Below are positions 46,345 to 56,353 of a DNA stretch of 64,000 nucleotides, piece by piece; the stretch's first letter is position 1, and every line of letters starts with the position of its first letter. The stretch is from positions 8,323,001 to 8,387,000 of the forward strand of contig JAVTVX010000027.1 in NCBI GenBank assembly GCA_033439265.1, in the 5' to 3' direction. Under the pieces are notes generated by a model. That model was given only the letters and a program-made list of their open reading frames with translations. It was not told the DNA's origin and made no database searches. Both the position numbers and the translations under genes were made by a program. The DNA is from Dillenia suffruticosa. Taxonomy: Eukaryota; Streptophyta; Magnoliopsida; Dilleniales; Dilleniaceae.

Positions 46345-49300
46345 TCATAAAAAATCAAAATCGTCATTGTCATCCTCATCGTCATCATGCGTCTCAAAAT
46401 TAGACTTTTCAACATCATTTTCATCATCCTCTTCATCATCCTCATAAGAATCCTCATCCTCATCATTTGTCTCAAAATTAGATTCTTCATCATCTTCTTC
46501 ATGAATTTCACTTACATCCACATCTATCACTACTCCGCTTGGATCTCGTAACGTTGAAATATTATATTCCTCGGTCTGAACTGTATTAACAACTTGCTCT
46601 TATTGATATGCTGTTTCTTTCCAATGTTTTTCAATTTTTTTCCGTGCTTTCGTTTTAAAAACAGCCCACCAATCAATTTTGTCACGTTTCAAACTAGGAT
46701 ATGAAGCATAAAATACTTGAATCGTTTGTTGTGCCAACACAAATGGTTCATATCTTTTATACAATTTTTTATGATTTATTTCAACCAAATTAAACTGTGG
46801 ATGCACTTTGATCCCTTTCACAGGGTCAAACCAGCGACACATAAATAAAACAATCCGTAATGCTGGACCAGGGTACTCTACCTCAACGATTTCATCCAAC
46901 AAACCATAAAAATCGTTTTGACCTCCACCATCATTGGATGACTGAACACAAACTCCACTATTCATTGTCGTTTTCCCCACTCCATATTCTTCAGTATGAA
47001 ATTTATACCCGTTTATAAAATAGGATGGCCAAGTTCGTACCATTGCTTTTGGACCCCATGACAGATGGATTAACAATTCTTGCTGAAATTGAGCTTGATT
47101 ATCATGGACCTAAAGTTAAGTAAATATGTTAATATATTTTAACATAAATATTTAAATAATTGATAGTCTACTTACATATTTTTTGAACCATGGTGCAAAT
47201 TTTTCATCGCAGTAACGATCAAACTCATGTCTCGAAAGTTGAGAATATATGTTTTGAAAAATTCTACCATCAAAGGAAATAAAATTTAACACACATAATA
47301 TATGACATAAGAAATATATAAAATAAAAACTATACACTTACTCGAAAAATGGTATCACTTCTGGACAGTTCAGTAAAATATATGTGTGGGCTGCCCGCCA
47401 TTCTTGATCAGTTAAATATCTACGCTTACATGATTCACTTGGTCGACCAAGGTAGTTAAAAATTGAGAATGAATTCTCATTGGGATCAATAGAACTCTCA
47501 TCATTTCTTCCCGCTCTCCGCCTCTTGCACTGAACGTGAGACTCAAAATAATATGATGCAAACGTTGTTATTTCCTCCACAATATATGCATTGACAATAG
47601 AGACTTCAACACGTGCCTTATTTTTAACTTTCTTCTTCAAATGATATAGGAATCTAATTGTAATAAAACAAAATGTTTTAGAAAATTATATGTAATGAAA
47701 TTACAAAATTTATATGCCTTCATAACGAAGAAAAAAAGATGAAAAACTCACATTTCAAATGGATACATCCATCTAAATTAGACAGGACCTCCAACTTTCG
47801 CCTCATATGGCAAGTGAACCAAAAGATATTCCATGGAATCAAAAAATGACGGCGGAAAAATCCTTTCTAAATTACACAAAATGATTGGAATCTCTCTCTC
47901 TAACATCTCCATGTGTGAATGTTTCAACACTGTCGAGCAAATATCATGAAGAAAAATGCTTAGCTCCGTAATAGCACCCCAAACAAAATTCGATAAGAGT
48001 TTCTTAAAAGCAATAGGAATTAATCTTTCCATAAATATATGACAATCATGACTTTTCAGACCAATTAACTTACATTCCTTTAAATCGACACATCTTCCAA
48101 GATTTGAGACATAACCATCAGGAAATCTCAATGATTTCAACCATTCACAAACAAGCCGTCTCTGATCCTTATTCAATGTATAAACTGCCTTCGGTTTTGG
48201 TCCCCTACTACTTTCATCGACATCAAGAGTGGGTTGTTTACAAATGAGTCGCATATCTTTTCCTGCATTCAAGTTGTCTTTCGTTTTCCCAGTGATATTC
48301 ATCACTGTATTTATCAGATTATCAAAGACATTCTCTCGATATGCATTACATCGAGATTAAGATGAACAAACTGTGTCTTCCAATACGGTAAATCCCAAAA
48401 TAAACTTCGTTTAGTCCATTTATGCGAATGTCCATAGCCATATGTTGTACCATGTGGCTCTTCAATAACAGATGGAAAGTTAATGACTCTATGCCAAATT
48501 TGTTCACCGGTTAATCTCAGTGGAGGAGGTGTTCTTTCATTTCTATTCTTAGTGAATTCTTCTTTATTTCTTCTGAATTTATGATTTAACGGTAAAAATT
48601 GTTTATGACAATCAAAATAACTCGCTTTCTTCCCATGTTTCAATCTGAATGATTTTGATCTCTCCAAACAAATTGGACATCCCAAAATCCCTGCGGTACT
48701 CCATCCTGATAACATACCATACGCTGGAAAATCATTAATGGTCCAAAGAAGAGCAGCCTTCATTACAAACATCTGATTAGTATGAATATCATATGTAGGA
48801 ACACCTTCATCCCATAGTTGTTTCAACTCCGCAATCAATGGTTGCATGTAAATATCTATTAATTTCTTTGGATTTTGCAGGCCAGGCACAACGGTGTCTT
48901 CATACACATACCGGGTGGAAGATTATACGGAGTTAAGATAACTGGCCAACATGAATAATTTCTTCCTGATTTGCCAAATGGAGCAAATCCATCAGCACAG
49001 AGACCTATTCTAATATTTCGAGTCTCTCTCGCGAACTCAGGATATGTTCTATCAAAATATTTCCACGCTTCTGCATCTGAAGGATGACACATTAACCTCT
49101 CTTCTGTTTCATGATTTGCATGCCAGGTCATGTGTTTAGCAGTGGTTTCAGATGCATAAAGTCTTTGTAACCTAGGAGTTAAAGGTAAATAAAACATTTG
49201 TCTGTATGATTTACGCTGCTGATTACGACCCAACCTCCGAGAAATCTTGTATCTACTTTGATTACAGAATTTACAAAAAATCTGCTTCTTTGTCATCTCC

Positions 49301-50101
49301 CCAAAATAGCATACAAGCATCTCTGCCAACATCTATTTTCTGCACTGGAAGACCTAATTCTTTCACAAGCTTTTTCATACTATAGAAGTCATTGGGCATA
49401 ATATGATCACGCGGCAATACTTCTTCAATAACTTGAACAAAATCATTAAAACAATTCTCAGACACATTATGCTCTGCCTTGACATTCAACAATCTTGCGG
49501 TTAGAGATAGTTTAGTGTGGCTGTCACAACCAGCCCACAAAGGTTCATCTGCAGCTCTTAAGACTTCCTGAAATTGGAGAGATGATTCATTTGACAGATT
49601 TTCATCAATACCTACTACTTCTACCTCCTCCAATGGTGATGCATAACTAGTATACCCATGTTCAAATGTTGGAGCAAAACTAGAACTTCCAGCGCTTGGA
49701 TCGGGAACAAAATTCGGACCCATTGCATCTATTACCATCCTCTGATACGGATTCAATTGTTCATAATAACTTCGATCCCCACTAACTGAGAATTGTCTAT
49801 TTCGTCCAAACTCTTCATCAGAAATGAATGGTTTACCATGGCATGTCCAATTATAGTAATTCGGGGTAAAACCAACTCTACAAAAATGTTCCCTAACTTT
49901 ATCACATTTCAAAAATTTACCATTCCGACACCTTCTACACGGACATCTTAGCTTATTCCCATCCATAAAATCAACTTGAGTACAAGCAAAATGTAAAAAT
50001 TGCTCCAACCCAAAAATAAATTCATCAGTTAAACCCCGACGATCAGATAAGTTCTTCTTATACATCCAACTTCTTTCGTTCTGCATTTTCCTTCTCTCCA
50101 A
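46345..50101 (-). pseudogene. CACTA TNP2-type transposase, four visible lesions
   Basis: Starts MQNERSWMYKKNLS (the 50101 ATG or the in-frame one five codons later). Transpos_assoc domain: residues ~10-85, with cysteines in the LRCPCRRCRNGKFL stretch. The tnp2 catalytic domain covers 49330-48200: YLPLTPRLQRLYASETTAKH, WPVILTPYNLPPGMCMK, ALLWTINDFPAYGMLSGWST, HLNLDVMHIE. DUF4218 follows (LKSHDCHIFMERLIPIAFKK, ERIFPPSFFDSMEYL), crossing an intron of about 47751-47654, and DUF4216 lies at 47076-46600 (YFINGYKFHTEEYGVGKTTM). An acidic tail ends the gene. Lesions: a frameshift in an A6 run (49275-49280), a ~20-bp loss near 48890, a 1-bp loss near 48333 and a stop at 47778-47780. This enzyme would cut and join the ends; it is now inactive. 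Confidence 0.85.
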
Positions 50102-50735
50102 ATTTAAATTTTTTTAAATATTAATAAAAATTCAAATAAGAACTACAAACAAAACAACTAAATCATCATAAGTAATATCATCAATATTTCAAACTAAATT
50201 CATATAACAATAAATAATAACGTTAATTGTACAAAACTGAAATCATCATAAATACAAAGATTAATTTCACAAAAATTAAATATAATAATAAATAATATTA
50301 TAAACTTAATTAATATAAAAAAAATTAACTAAATTATTACAATAACATTAAATATTATCATAAAATTAAATAAATTATCAAATATTAAACATTTAACAAC
50401 ATTGATTATTTAACAAATCAATATAAGATTTAAAATAAACTACTGAGTATTGTTAATCACAAATATTTCATAATCATTTATCACATAAAATTTACTATAA
50501 AATACATTTTAACATCATTACAGTACATAATAAAACAATTTTCACCACCAATTAATAACTCACTGATAGAATCCGATATCAACACCAGTAACAGCTTCCA
50601 ATCCAAATAGTCGAGAACCGCAAAACCTAACACATAAAAAAGATTTATAAATAACTAATAAGGTAGTTAAAACAATATTATAAAAATATCTTTTAAATAA
50701 CATTTCTAAAAAATTTTAAAAATAAAAATCAAATA
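50102..50735 (-). other. CACTA intron or 5' non-coding region
   Basis: AT-rich stretch between the transposase ATG and the GC-rich leader, probably an intron. ORFs are short and random. Confidence 0.45.
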
Positions 50736-51420
50736 CATTGCTTTTTGTACTGGACCAGTCCCAATGGACCTGGCCGGGCCCAATGGGCCGGGCCCATCAA
50801 TGGCCCAGTGTAATGGGCAACGATGGGCAGCGCAGGGGCCATCGTGGCCCATCGCGTAGTAGGGACGCAAAGGGGCTGCGCGGCACCTTCCCGCGTCGGG
50901 GCTTCGCAGCTACTGCTGCCCTTTTGCGCGGCGGAGGCGCAAAAGGGGACAGCGGCCCCTTCCCGTGGAGGACACGCAAAGGGCCAAGCGGCCCCTTCAT
51001 GCGTCTGGGCCTCGAAGGGGCTGCAGGCCCTTCTGCAGCAGGGCCGCGCAGCAGGGCCGCGCAGCAGGGCCGCGCAGCAGGGCCGCATAGCCCGACCGCG
51101 CAGCAGGGCTGCGTAGCCCCTGCCGCGCAGCAGGGCCGCGTAGCCCCTGCCGCGCAGCAGGGCCGCGTCACCCCTGCCGCGCAGCCTCTACTGCCCATTA
51201 TCGCGGCGGAGGCGCAAAGGGGACAGCGGCCCCTTTGCGCCTCTGGGCAGCGAAGGGCCGACGGCCCCTTCCAGCGCTTGGCAGCGCAGGGGAGGTGGCG
51301 CCTTCGCGCACCTCGGCCGCACATGGATCTGCCATCAAAATCTTAGATCCGGCGGTTGGCAGTTCGATCTGCTTTCTATAACTCAGATCCTGCGGCTGGC
51401 CGCCGGATCTGCCGTCTACG
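50736..51420 (-). other. GC-rich leader block of CACTA with internal minisatellite
   Basis: An isolated GC-rich island in the 5' region of the element. 51040-51185 holds a minisatellite built on GCAGCAGGGCCGC (12-bp units, then longer units with GTAGCCCCTGCC). GCAAAGGGG words recur through the rest. All six frames are open in places because stops are rare in such sequence, so the 97- to 202-codon frames are not taken as genes. Confidence 0.65.
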
Positions 51421-51562
51421 GCCAAGAGAGAGAATGAGAGAGAGAGATTACCTAACACTATCGTAGATCTGGCATCCCTTCCGCCATCCCTTCGCAATAC
51501 CCCTTCGCGGCTGCTCTTCACAAACGAGATGAACCCGAGAGAGAGAGAGAGAGCGTCAAAGC
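51421..51562 (-). promoter_or_regulatory. TC-rich 5' leader with probable splice donor (CACTA)
   Basis: On minus, a CTCTCTCTCTCTCGGGTTC tract is followed by GTGTTAGGTAATCTCTCTC, a plausible donor (TAG/GTAATC). The second CACTA element has the same arrangement at 62160-62240. Confidence 0.5.
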
Positions 51563-51603
51563 AAGGTGTGAAAATATCTTCACTTTTGCTTCAAAAATAA
51601 ATT

Positions 51604-51960
51604 TGTCCCAAAATTCGTCTCTGAATCAGGGACGAATTATTTTTTCGTCCCTGATTCAGGGACGAAATGTTTTTTTATCCCTGATTCAGGGACGAATTTG
51701 TTTTTCGTCCCTGATTCAGGGACGAATTGTTTTTTCGTACCTGATTCACGGACGAAATTTTTTTTCGTCCCTGAGTCAAGGACGAATTTTTTTTTCGTCC
51801 CTGATTCAGGGACGAATTTTTTTTTTCGTCCCTGATTCAGGGACGAATATCTTTTTCGTCCCTGATTCAGGGACGAATTTCTTTTTCCTCCCTGATTCGG
51901 GGATCAAAATTTTCTTCTGATTCATGAACGAAATTTTTTTTCTACCGTAATTTAGCGACA
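51604..51960. repeat. CACTA subterminal palindrome array, C class (5' side)
   Basis: About eleven head-to-tail units of 30-31 bp, each containing CGTCCCTGATTCAGGGACG or a close variant, separated by T-rich spacers. The sequence differs from the CGTCGC class at the other end of the element. Confidence 0.9.
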
Positions 51961-52409
51961 AAATCGTTTTTTGAGGATGATGGAACAAGGTACAACAAAA
52001 ATTATCTCGCTTGATATCACAACTCAATTTTATGTTTGATTTTATCAACGATCAATTATCGACGGAATCATTTTAAATATATTTTATTTGTTTAATTAGT
52101 TTAAAACAAAATTATACTAATAACAATTCAAAATGGAACGAAAATATCGAACTTGCTTATAGATTTTTAATTTTTTCGGCGAGTTATTTTCTTACTCACT
52201 AACCCTTCAATTATGTTACGAAAAAATAAATTTCAAATTTTAATAGTATTTTTAGAAATTTTACTAAATAACAAATTCAAAATTGAATTTAAGTTTAGTA
52301 GAGGAAATTAATGATACACTATAATGTTCCTCCCGAAGATAGATTTCAGTAGTCTACTGATTTTCCTGGAAACCATTCCCTTATATTTTGAATTTTGCTT
52401 CAAACACCC

Positions 52410-52640
52410 TTTTGTCCCAAAATTCGTCCCAGATTCTGGGACGAAAAACCTTTTCGTCCCTGAATCGGGGACGAAATTTATTTTTCATCCCAGAATCAGG
52501 GACGAAATTTTTTTTTCGTCCCTGAATGTGGGACGAAATATTTTTTTTGTCGCTATAATTTACGACGAAAGAATGATTTCATCGTTAAATTTTCGATAAA
52601 TATATGTTTTCGTAGCAATTTGTAGTAAATTTAAAGATTA
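52410..52640. repeat. CACTA subterminal palindromes, C to G class transition
   Basis: Four or five palindromes of the form CGTCCCTGAATCGGGGACG in about 30-bp register, then CGTCGCTATAATTTACGACG. 51961-52409 between the arrays is AT-rich with no gene. Confidence 0.75.
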
Positions 52641-53154
52641 ATAATTTTTTTCTTTACAATTTACAACGATTTTTGCAACAATACTTATGGTTTCTGATAA
52701 TTAAACTCTTTGAATACACTAAAATAGAAACTAAATCGATAAATTATTAACAATATTGGCGTATTATGATATAATTATAAAAAAATATTCAATGTATTGA
52801 TTATTATTTAACAAGTATTTCTACTTTAAGTCTTCATTTACTTAATCGAATATTTAAACAAATTTATAAAATAAAGTTATCAGTGTTATAAATGAAAAAT
52901 TAAACAGATAATGAATAAAAAATGAATATACTAATAATAATTTTTTGTAACAAATTAAAAGATACTATATTATTATTTTTTTATATAAATAGACAATGAA
53001 TGAAAGATTTTATTTAATATTTTTTGAACATTTTAAGATTATTATACGCTCTAAGTGTATAATATCATTTTCAAATCATTTTTTATATTAGAAAATATTT
53101 ATCATACTAGAAAATGTATCTAATTACTGAAAAATAAATTTTAACAACAAAATT

Positions 53155-53712
53155 TGTCATAAATATTATATTTCCCACTCATTTGTAATAAAATTAGCAA
53201 CAAATAATCGAATTTGTTGCGACGAATATAAATATTCATCGCTAATTTTGCAACGGTCCCAAATTTAGGGACAAATTGAGAAGTTCGTCCCAATAATTTA
53301 GGACAAATTTTTAATTCGTCCCGAATTTAGGGACGAATTTCATATTCGTCCCTAATTTAGGGACGAATTTCATTTTCGTCCCTAATTTTGGGACGAATTT
53401 CATGTTCGTCGCAAATTTAGGGACGAATTTTGAAATTCGTAGCAAAATTTGCGACGAATTTTTAAATTCGTCGCAAATATAGCAACGAAATATTTTTTCG
53501 TCACAAATTTGCAACGAATTGTGCTTCAAATAATTTTCGTCACAAATTTACGACGAATTTTGTAACGAAAAAGTTTTTAATTGCTAAATTTGCGACGAAA
53601 ATATTTTTGTTGCTAAAATAATGGCTAATTGGCGACGATAATATTTTTTGTTGCTAAATTTGTTGCAGATTTGCGACGAATATTTTTCGTTGCTAAATTT
53701 CGTCGCTAAATT
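53155..53712. repeat. CACTA subterminal palindrome array, outermost 5' side
   Basis: CGTCCCTAATTTAGGGACG units at strict 30-bp spacing (53287, 53317, 53347, 53377, 53407) change outward into CGTCGCAAATTTGCGACG and TCGTTGCTAAATTTGCGACG units up to the terminus. 52641-53154 holds only AT-rich filler. Confidence 0.85.
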
Positions 53713-53733
53713 TCTTTTTTTTTTGTAGTGCTT

Positions 53734-55180
53734 GTTTTAACGAAATCGAAGTAGTAGAAATCATGATCCCCGCAGCCTACCTCCGCAGTTCCCTTTTCTT
53801 TCAGATTTTCACGCTTGTCGAAGGAGCGAATCAGAATAGGCGGGAGAGGCGTTGTTACTTTTGGAACGATCCCTTTCTCCTCATGGACATGCATATACCC
53901 TAAGAGAGTACTTGTAGATGTGGACTCAACACCCAGCTCCTCCTGTACTATTGGCACTTCAGGAGCACTTCACTCTCTTTTTGCTAGAGAAACTACCTCT
54001 AGATAATTTACCAAAGGTCCCTAGGTTTCGGGAGAGCCAGCCTCGGCCTCAACATCCTGCACCATCAAAACCTCAGCCAGATCCAGGAGAAATTAAGGGC
54101 GTTCCATGCCCAACCCTCACCTCCTCGGTGTCCTAACCGGGCATAGCAGTCTTATTTCTTTTCCCTTTGGGAATAAGGCTAGAAATAGGGCATTCTTCAT
54201 CTGCTCGTTCCTCCTCAGCACCTCCCGATATGGGCATATCCATTGACTCGGGATCTGTTCCCCCATCGGTCTCCTCACTATTCAGTATGCAAGCCATCCT
54301 CCCTTTTTTAGATGGATTTGATTATAGGAAAATGTTATCGAACGTGCTTCCTCGATCCTTAGAACCCTTCTTGGCCAAACCCCTCATTGACTTTTCGGTA
54401 GTGACCCTATCAAGGTCATCTCCGTTGGCAAATTTCACCATAGCTACAAGATGTTTTCCCTATTTTCTCTCACATCAACGACCTATGAATTTGTAGCTTC
54501 TAGTTCTATAAAAGGTCAGCCAGCTTTAGAATTTCATCCTCAATTTGGGTATCTACTTAAGTGGCCCTATCCTTGACAATGCAAAATTTGCCAACGGAGT
54601 TAGCAAAACCAAAATGCCAAGAAGAAGCAAGAACTGCAGACCCACAGTAGGCTTTGCATGTACCTCTACGAGAGATGACATCAAATCCTTGTTCACAAAC
54701 ACCATAAAGAAAAATTTCTTTCTCCATGATCGATCAAGAGTTTCCTTATAAAAGAACATTCAGTTAAAGTCTTGTCGTGTTTGCACACAGTACTAGCCTC
54801 TTATGGGACCGTGAGCACCACATTTCCTCCAATGAAACACCGAAGAAAGAATGTTGAAATCGAATCTCAGGCAGTAAAAAGTCAATAGATTAGTTACGGT
54901 CACTATTAGCTACCACGTGCTAGGAATCGGCAAAGTTGAAAATATGTTCCAACCAGTCAGAGCCACAGCCAAAGGCCCCAAATAGGGTCCCCATACACCA
55001 TATCTCATGTATTCCCTATACATGGGAACACAATCCTTTGGGCTCTGATTTGCCCTTTCTTCCTCCTTGTGCAACCTTAGTCGAAAACCATCGCCTAAAT
55101 CCATCTCTTTGGAAACAGCCTCCAGTTCTTTTTTCGTATTATACTATTTATTTCGCCGATACTCTAGTGATTGTGTGAGC
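53734..55180 (-). pseudogene. antisense gene of gypsy element, N-terminal part (copy 2)
   Basis: On minus, 55104-54910 has PKDCVPMYREYMRYGVWGPY and GWNIFSTLPIPSTW, resembling the 'putative gypsy type transposon' (PF04195-like) domain of plant elements, usually ending with an L-x-P-N-x-W phrase. 54759-54553 continues with LDRSWRKKFFFMVFVNKDLM, the W-K-x-K-F-F-F part of the same domain. 53957-53706 has TPLPPILIRSFDK, a linker also present in copy 1. Stops separate the blocks. The gene continues beyond the CACTA insertion into 43036-42982 and 42330-41576. Function unknown. Confidence 0.5.
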
Positions 55181-56340
55181 AAGAACCGTTCGTAATTCAT
55201 CTTTGAGTCCTTTCCAAATAATCCTTAACCTAGAATACAAAGCTTACTTAGTTAAAGAAAATGTTGTAAGTGGAATAATCGTGATGGTTGCAACCGATCT
55301 TAAAGTTACCCATAGGAGTCGTGCCGTAAAAGATTCATAAATATCGAGACAGCATTGAGTGCTCCTCTTTCGCGCATATTCTTATTGGCAATTTTTTGCG
55401 TTGCTACTTTGTAGGGAAACCATATCCCATGTTGAACATTTCATTTTCGACCCCCTTTTTTACTTATTCAAGTCGTTTCGTGTTCCCTTGATAATTCAAC
55501 ATCCTCTTTAATCCACCATGATGTTTTCTTTATGCATTAACACTAGAAGTAGTGGACAAGTGATGGTATCTGGCTTAACGGCTTATTATCATTGCATCTA
55601 AGTTTATTAGAGTGTAAGACCCATGAGCAAAACTACGCCCCCTAGGCTTTGGGATCAGGTGGTTTCTCGGTCAAACATGAGAACCTATAACTCCTTGGCG
55701 TTCTCGACCTCATCTCTTCAGTGATATAGTCGATGATCAGCTCATTAGTCGCTTTTGCCCCGAAACCATAGGTCTCTCGACCATCTAGTTCCTTAGTAGG
55801 AATGTCCAATTAAGCCATGGGTATCCTCAGCGAATGCCCTATTACATTATATGTTAAAACATAACACTTTGGAATACACTCAACAAAAGGCCTCGTATAT
55901 TGGATATGTTCAACATAAAACACCTTCTAATGGCCTTCACAGAATGCTTGTTAGACTGTGCATCCTCAAGGTGCAACTTCTGCATGTATTGTCAATGAGA
56001 TGATGAAGGTCTCGGGTTCACACAATTCTATTGCATTCCTAATGATTTGCTTCATTAATCTCTTGCGATGAACCAGTTACATCAAGCACATATTACTAAG
56101 CACACTCTACCGAATATACATGCCATTAGCAAGGGATTTATCTCCCTAATAGGTAAGCACAGTCCATCAACAAACCACTACCTAAGGATGTATCTCCCTA
56201 TTGGTATCCAATTTGTAACACGCAAAGGAATACACTGCCAACATGAAGTTCTAAACGTTTGTTCATGATGATAATTGAATGTTTTCATTCATTCTCATGG
56301 ATCAATGCTATACAAAACAAAAAAATAAGTTAAAAGAAGA
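55181..56340. other. spacer between the two antisense gene copies
   Basis: No coding match. 56100-56210 has a repeated phrase (AGGTAAGCACAG / CTAAGCACA and TATCTCCCTA twice). Probably non-coding element sequence. Confidence 0.45.
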
Positions 56341-56353
56341 CAAAGAACTATAA

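Larger units (their letters stand above)
43037..53730 (-). mobile_element. CACTA (En/Spm) transposon, complete ends, damaged genes
   Basis: 10694 bp flanked by the 3-bp duplication CTT (43034-43036 and 53731-53733). The right terminus read inward is CACTACAAAAAAAAAAGAAA; the left is CACAACAAAAAAAGACAAAA (canonical CACTA with one substitution). Genes read on minus, so the right end is the 5' end. Order from 5': palindrome arrays, TC-rich and GC-rich leader, TNP2-type transposase (50101-46345), TNPA-like gene (46080-44106), palindrome array, 3' terminus. It inserted into the antisense gene of the gypsy element. Confidence 0.93.

Noticed and set aside
50729-51521. Open frames of 97-202 codons in a GC-rich block
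   Set aside because: All frames are open because of the GCAGCAGGGCC repeats. The block is the leader of the CACTA element and encodes no known domain.
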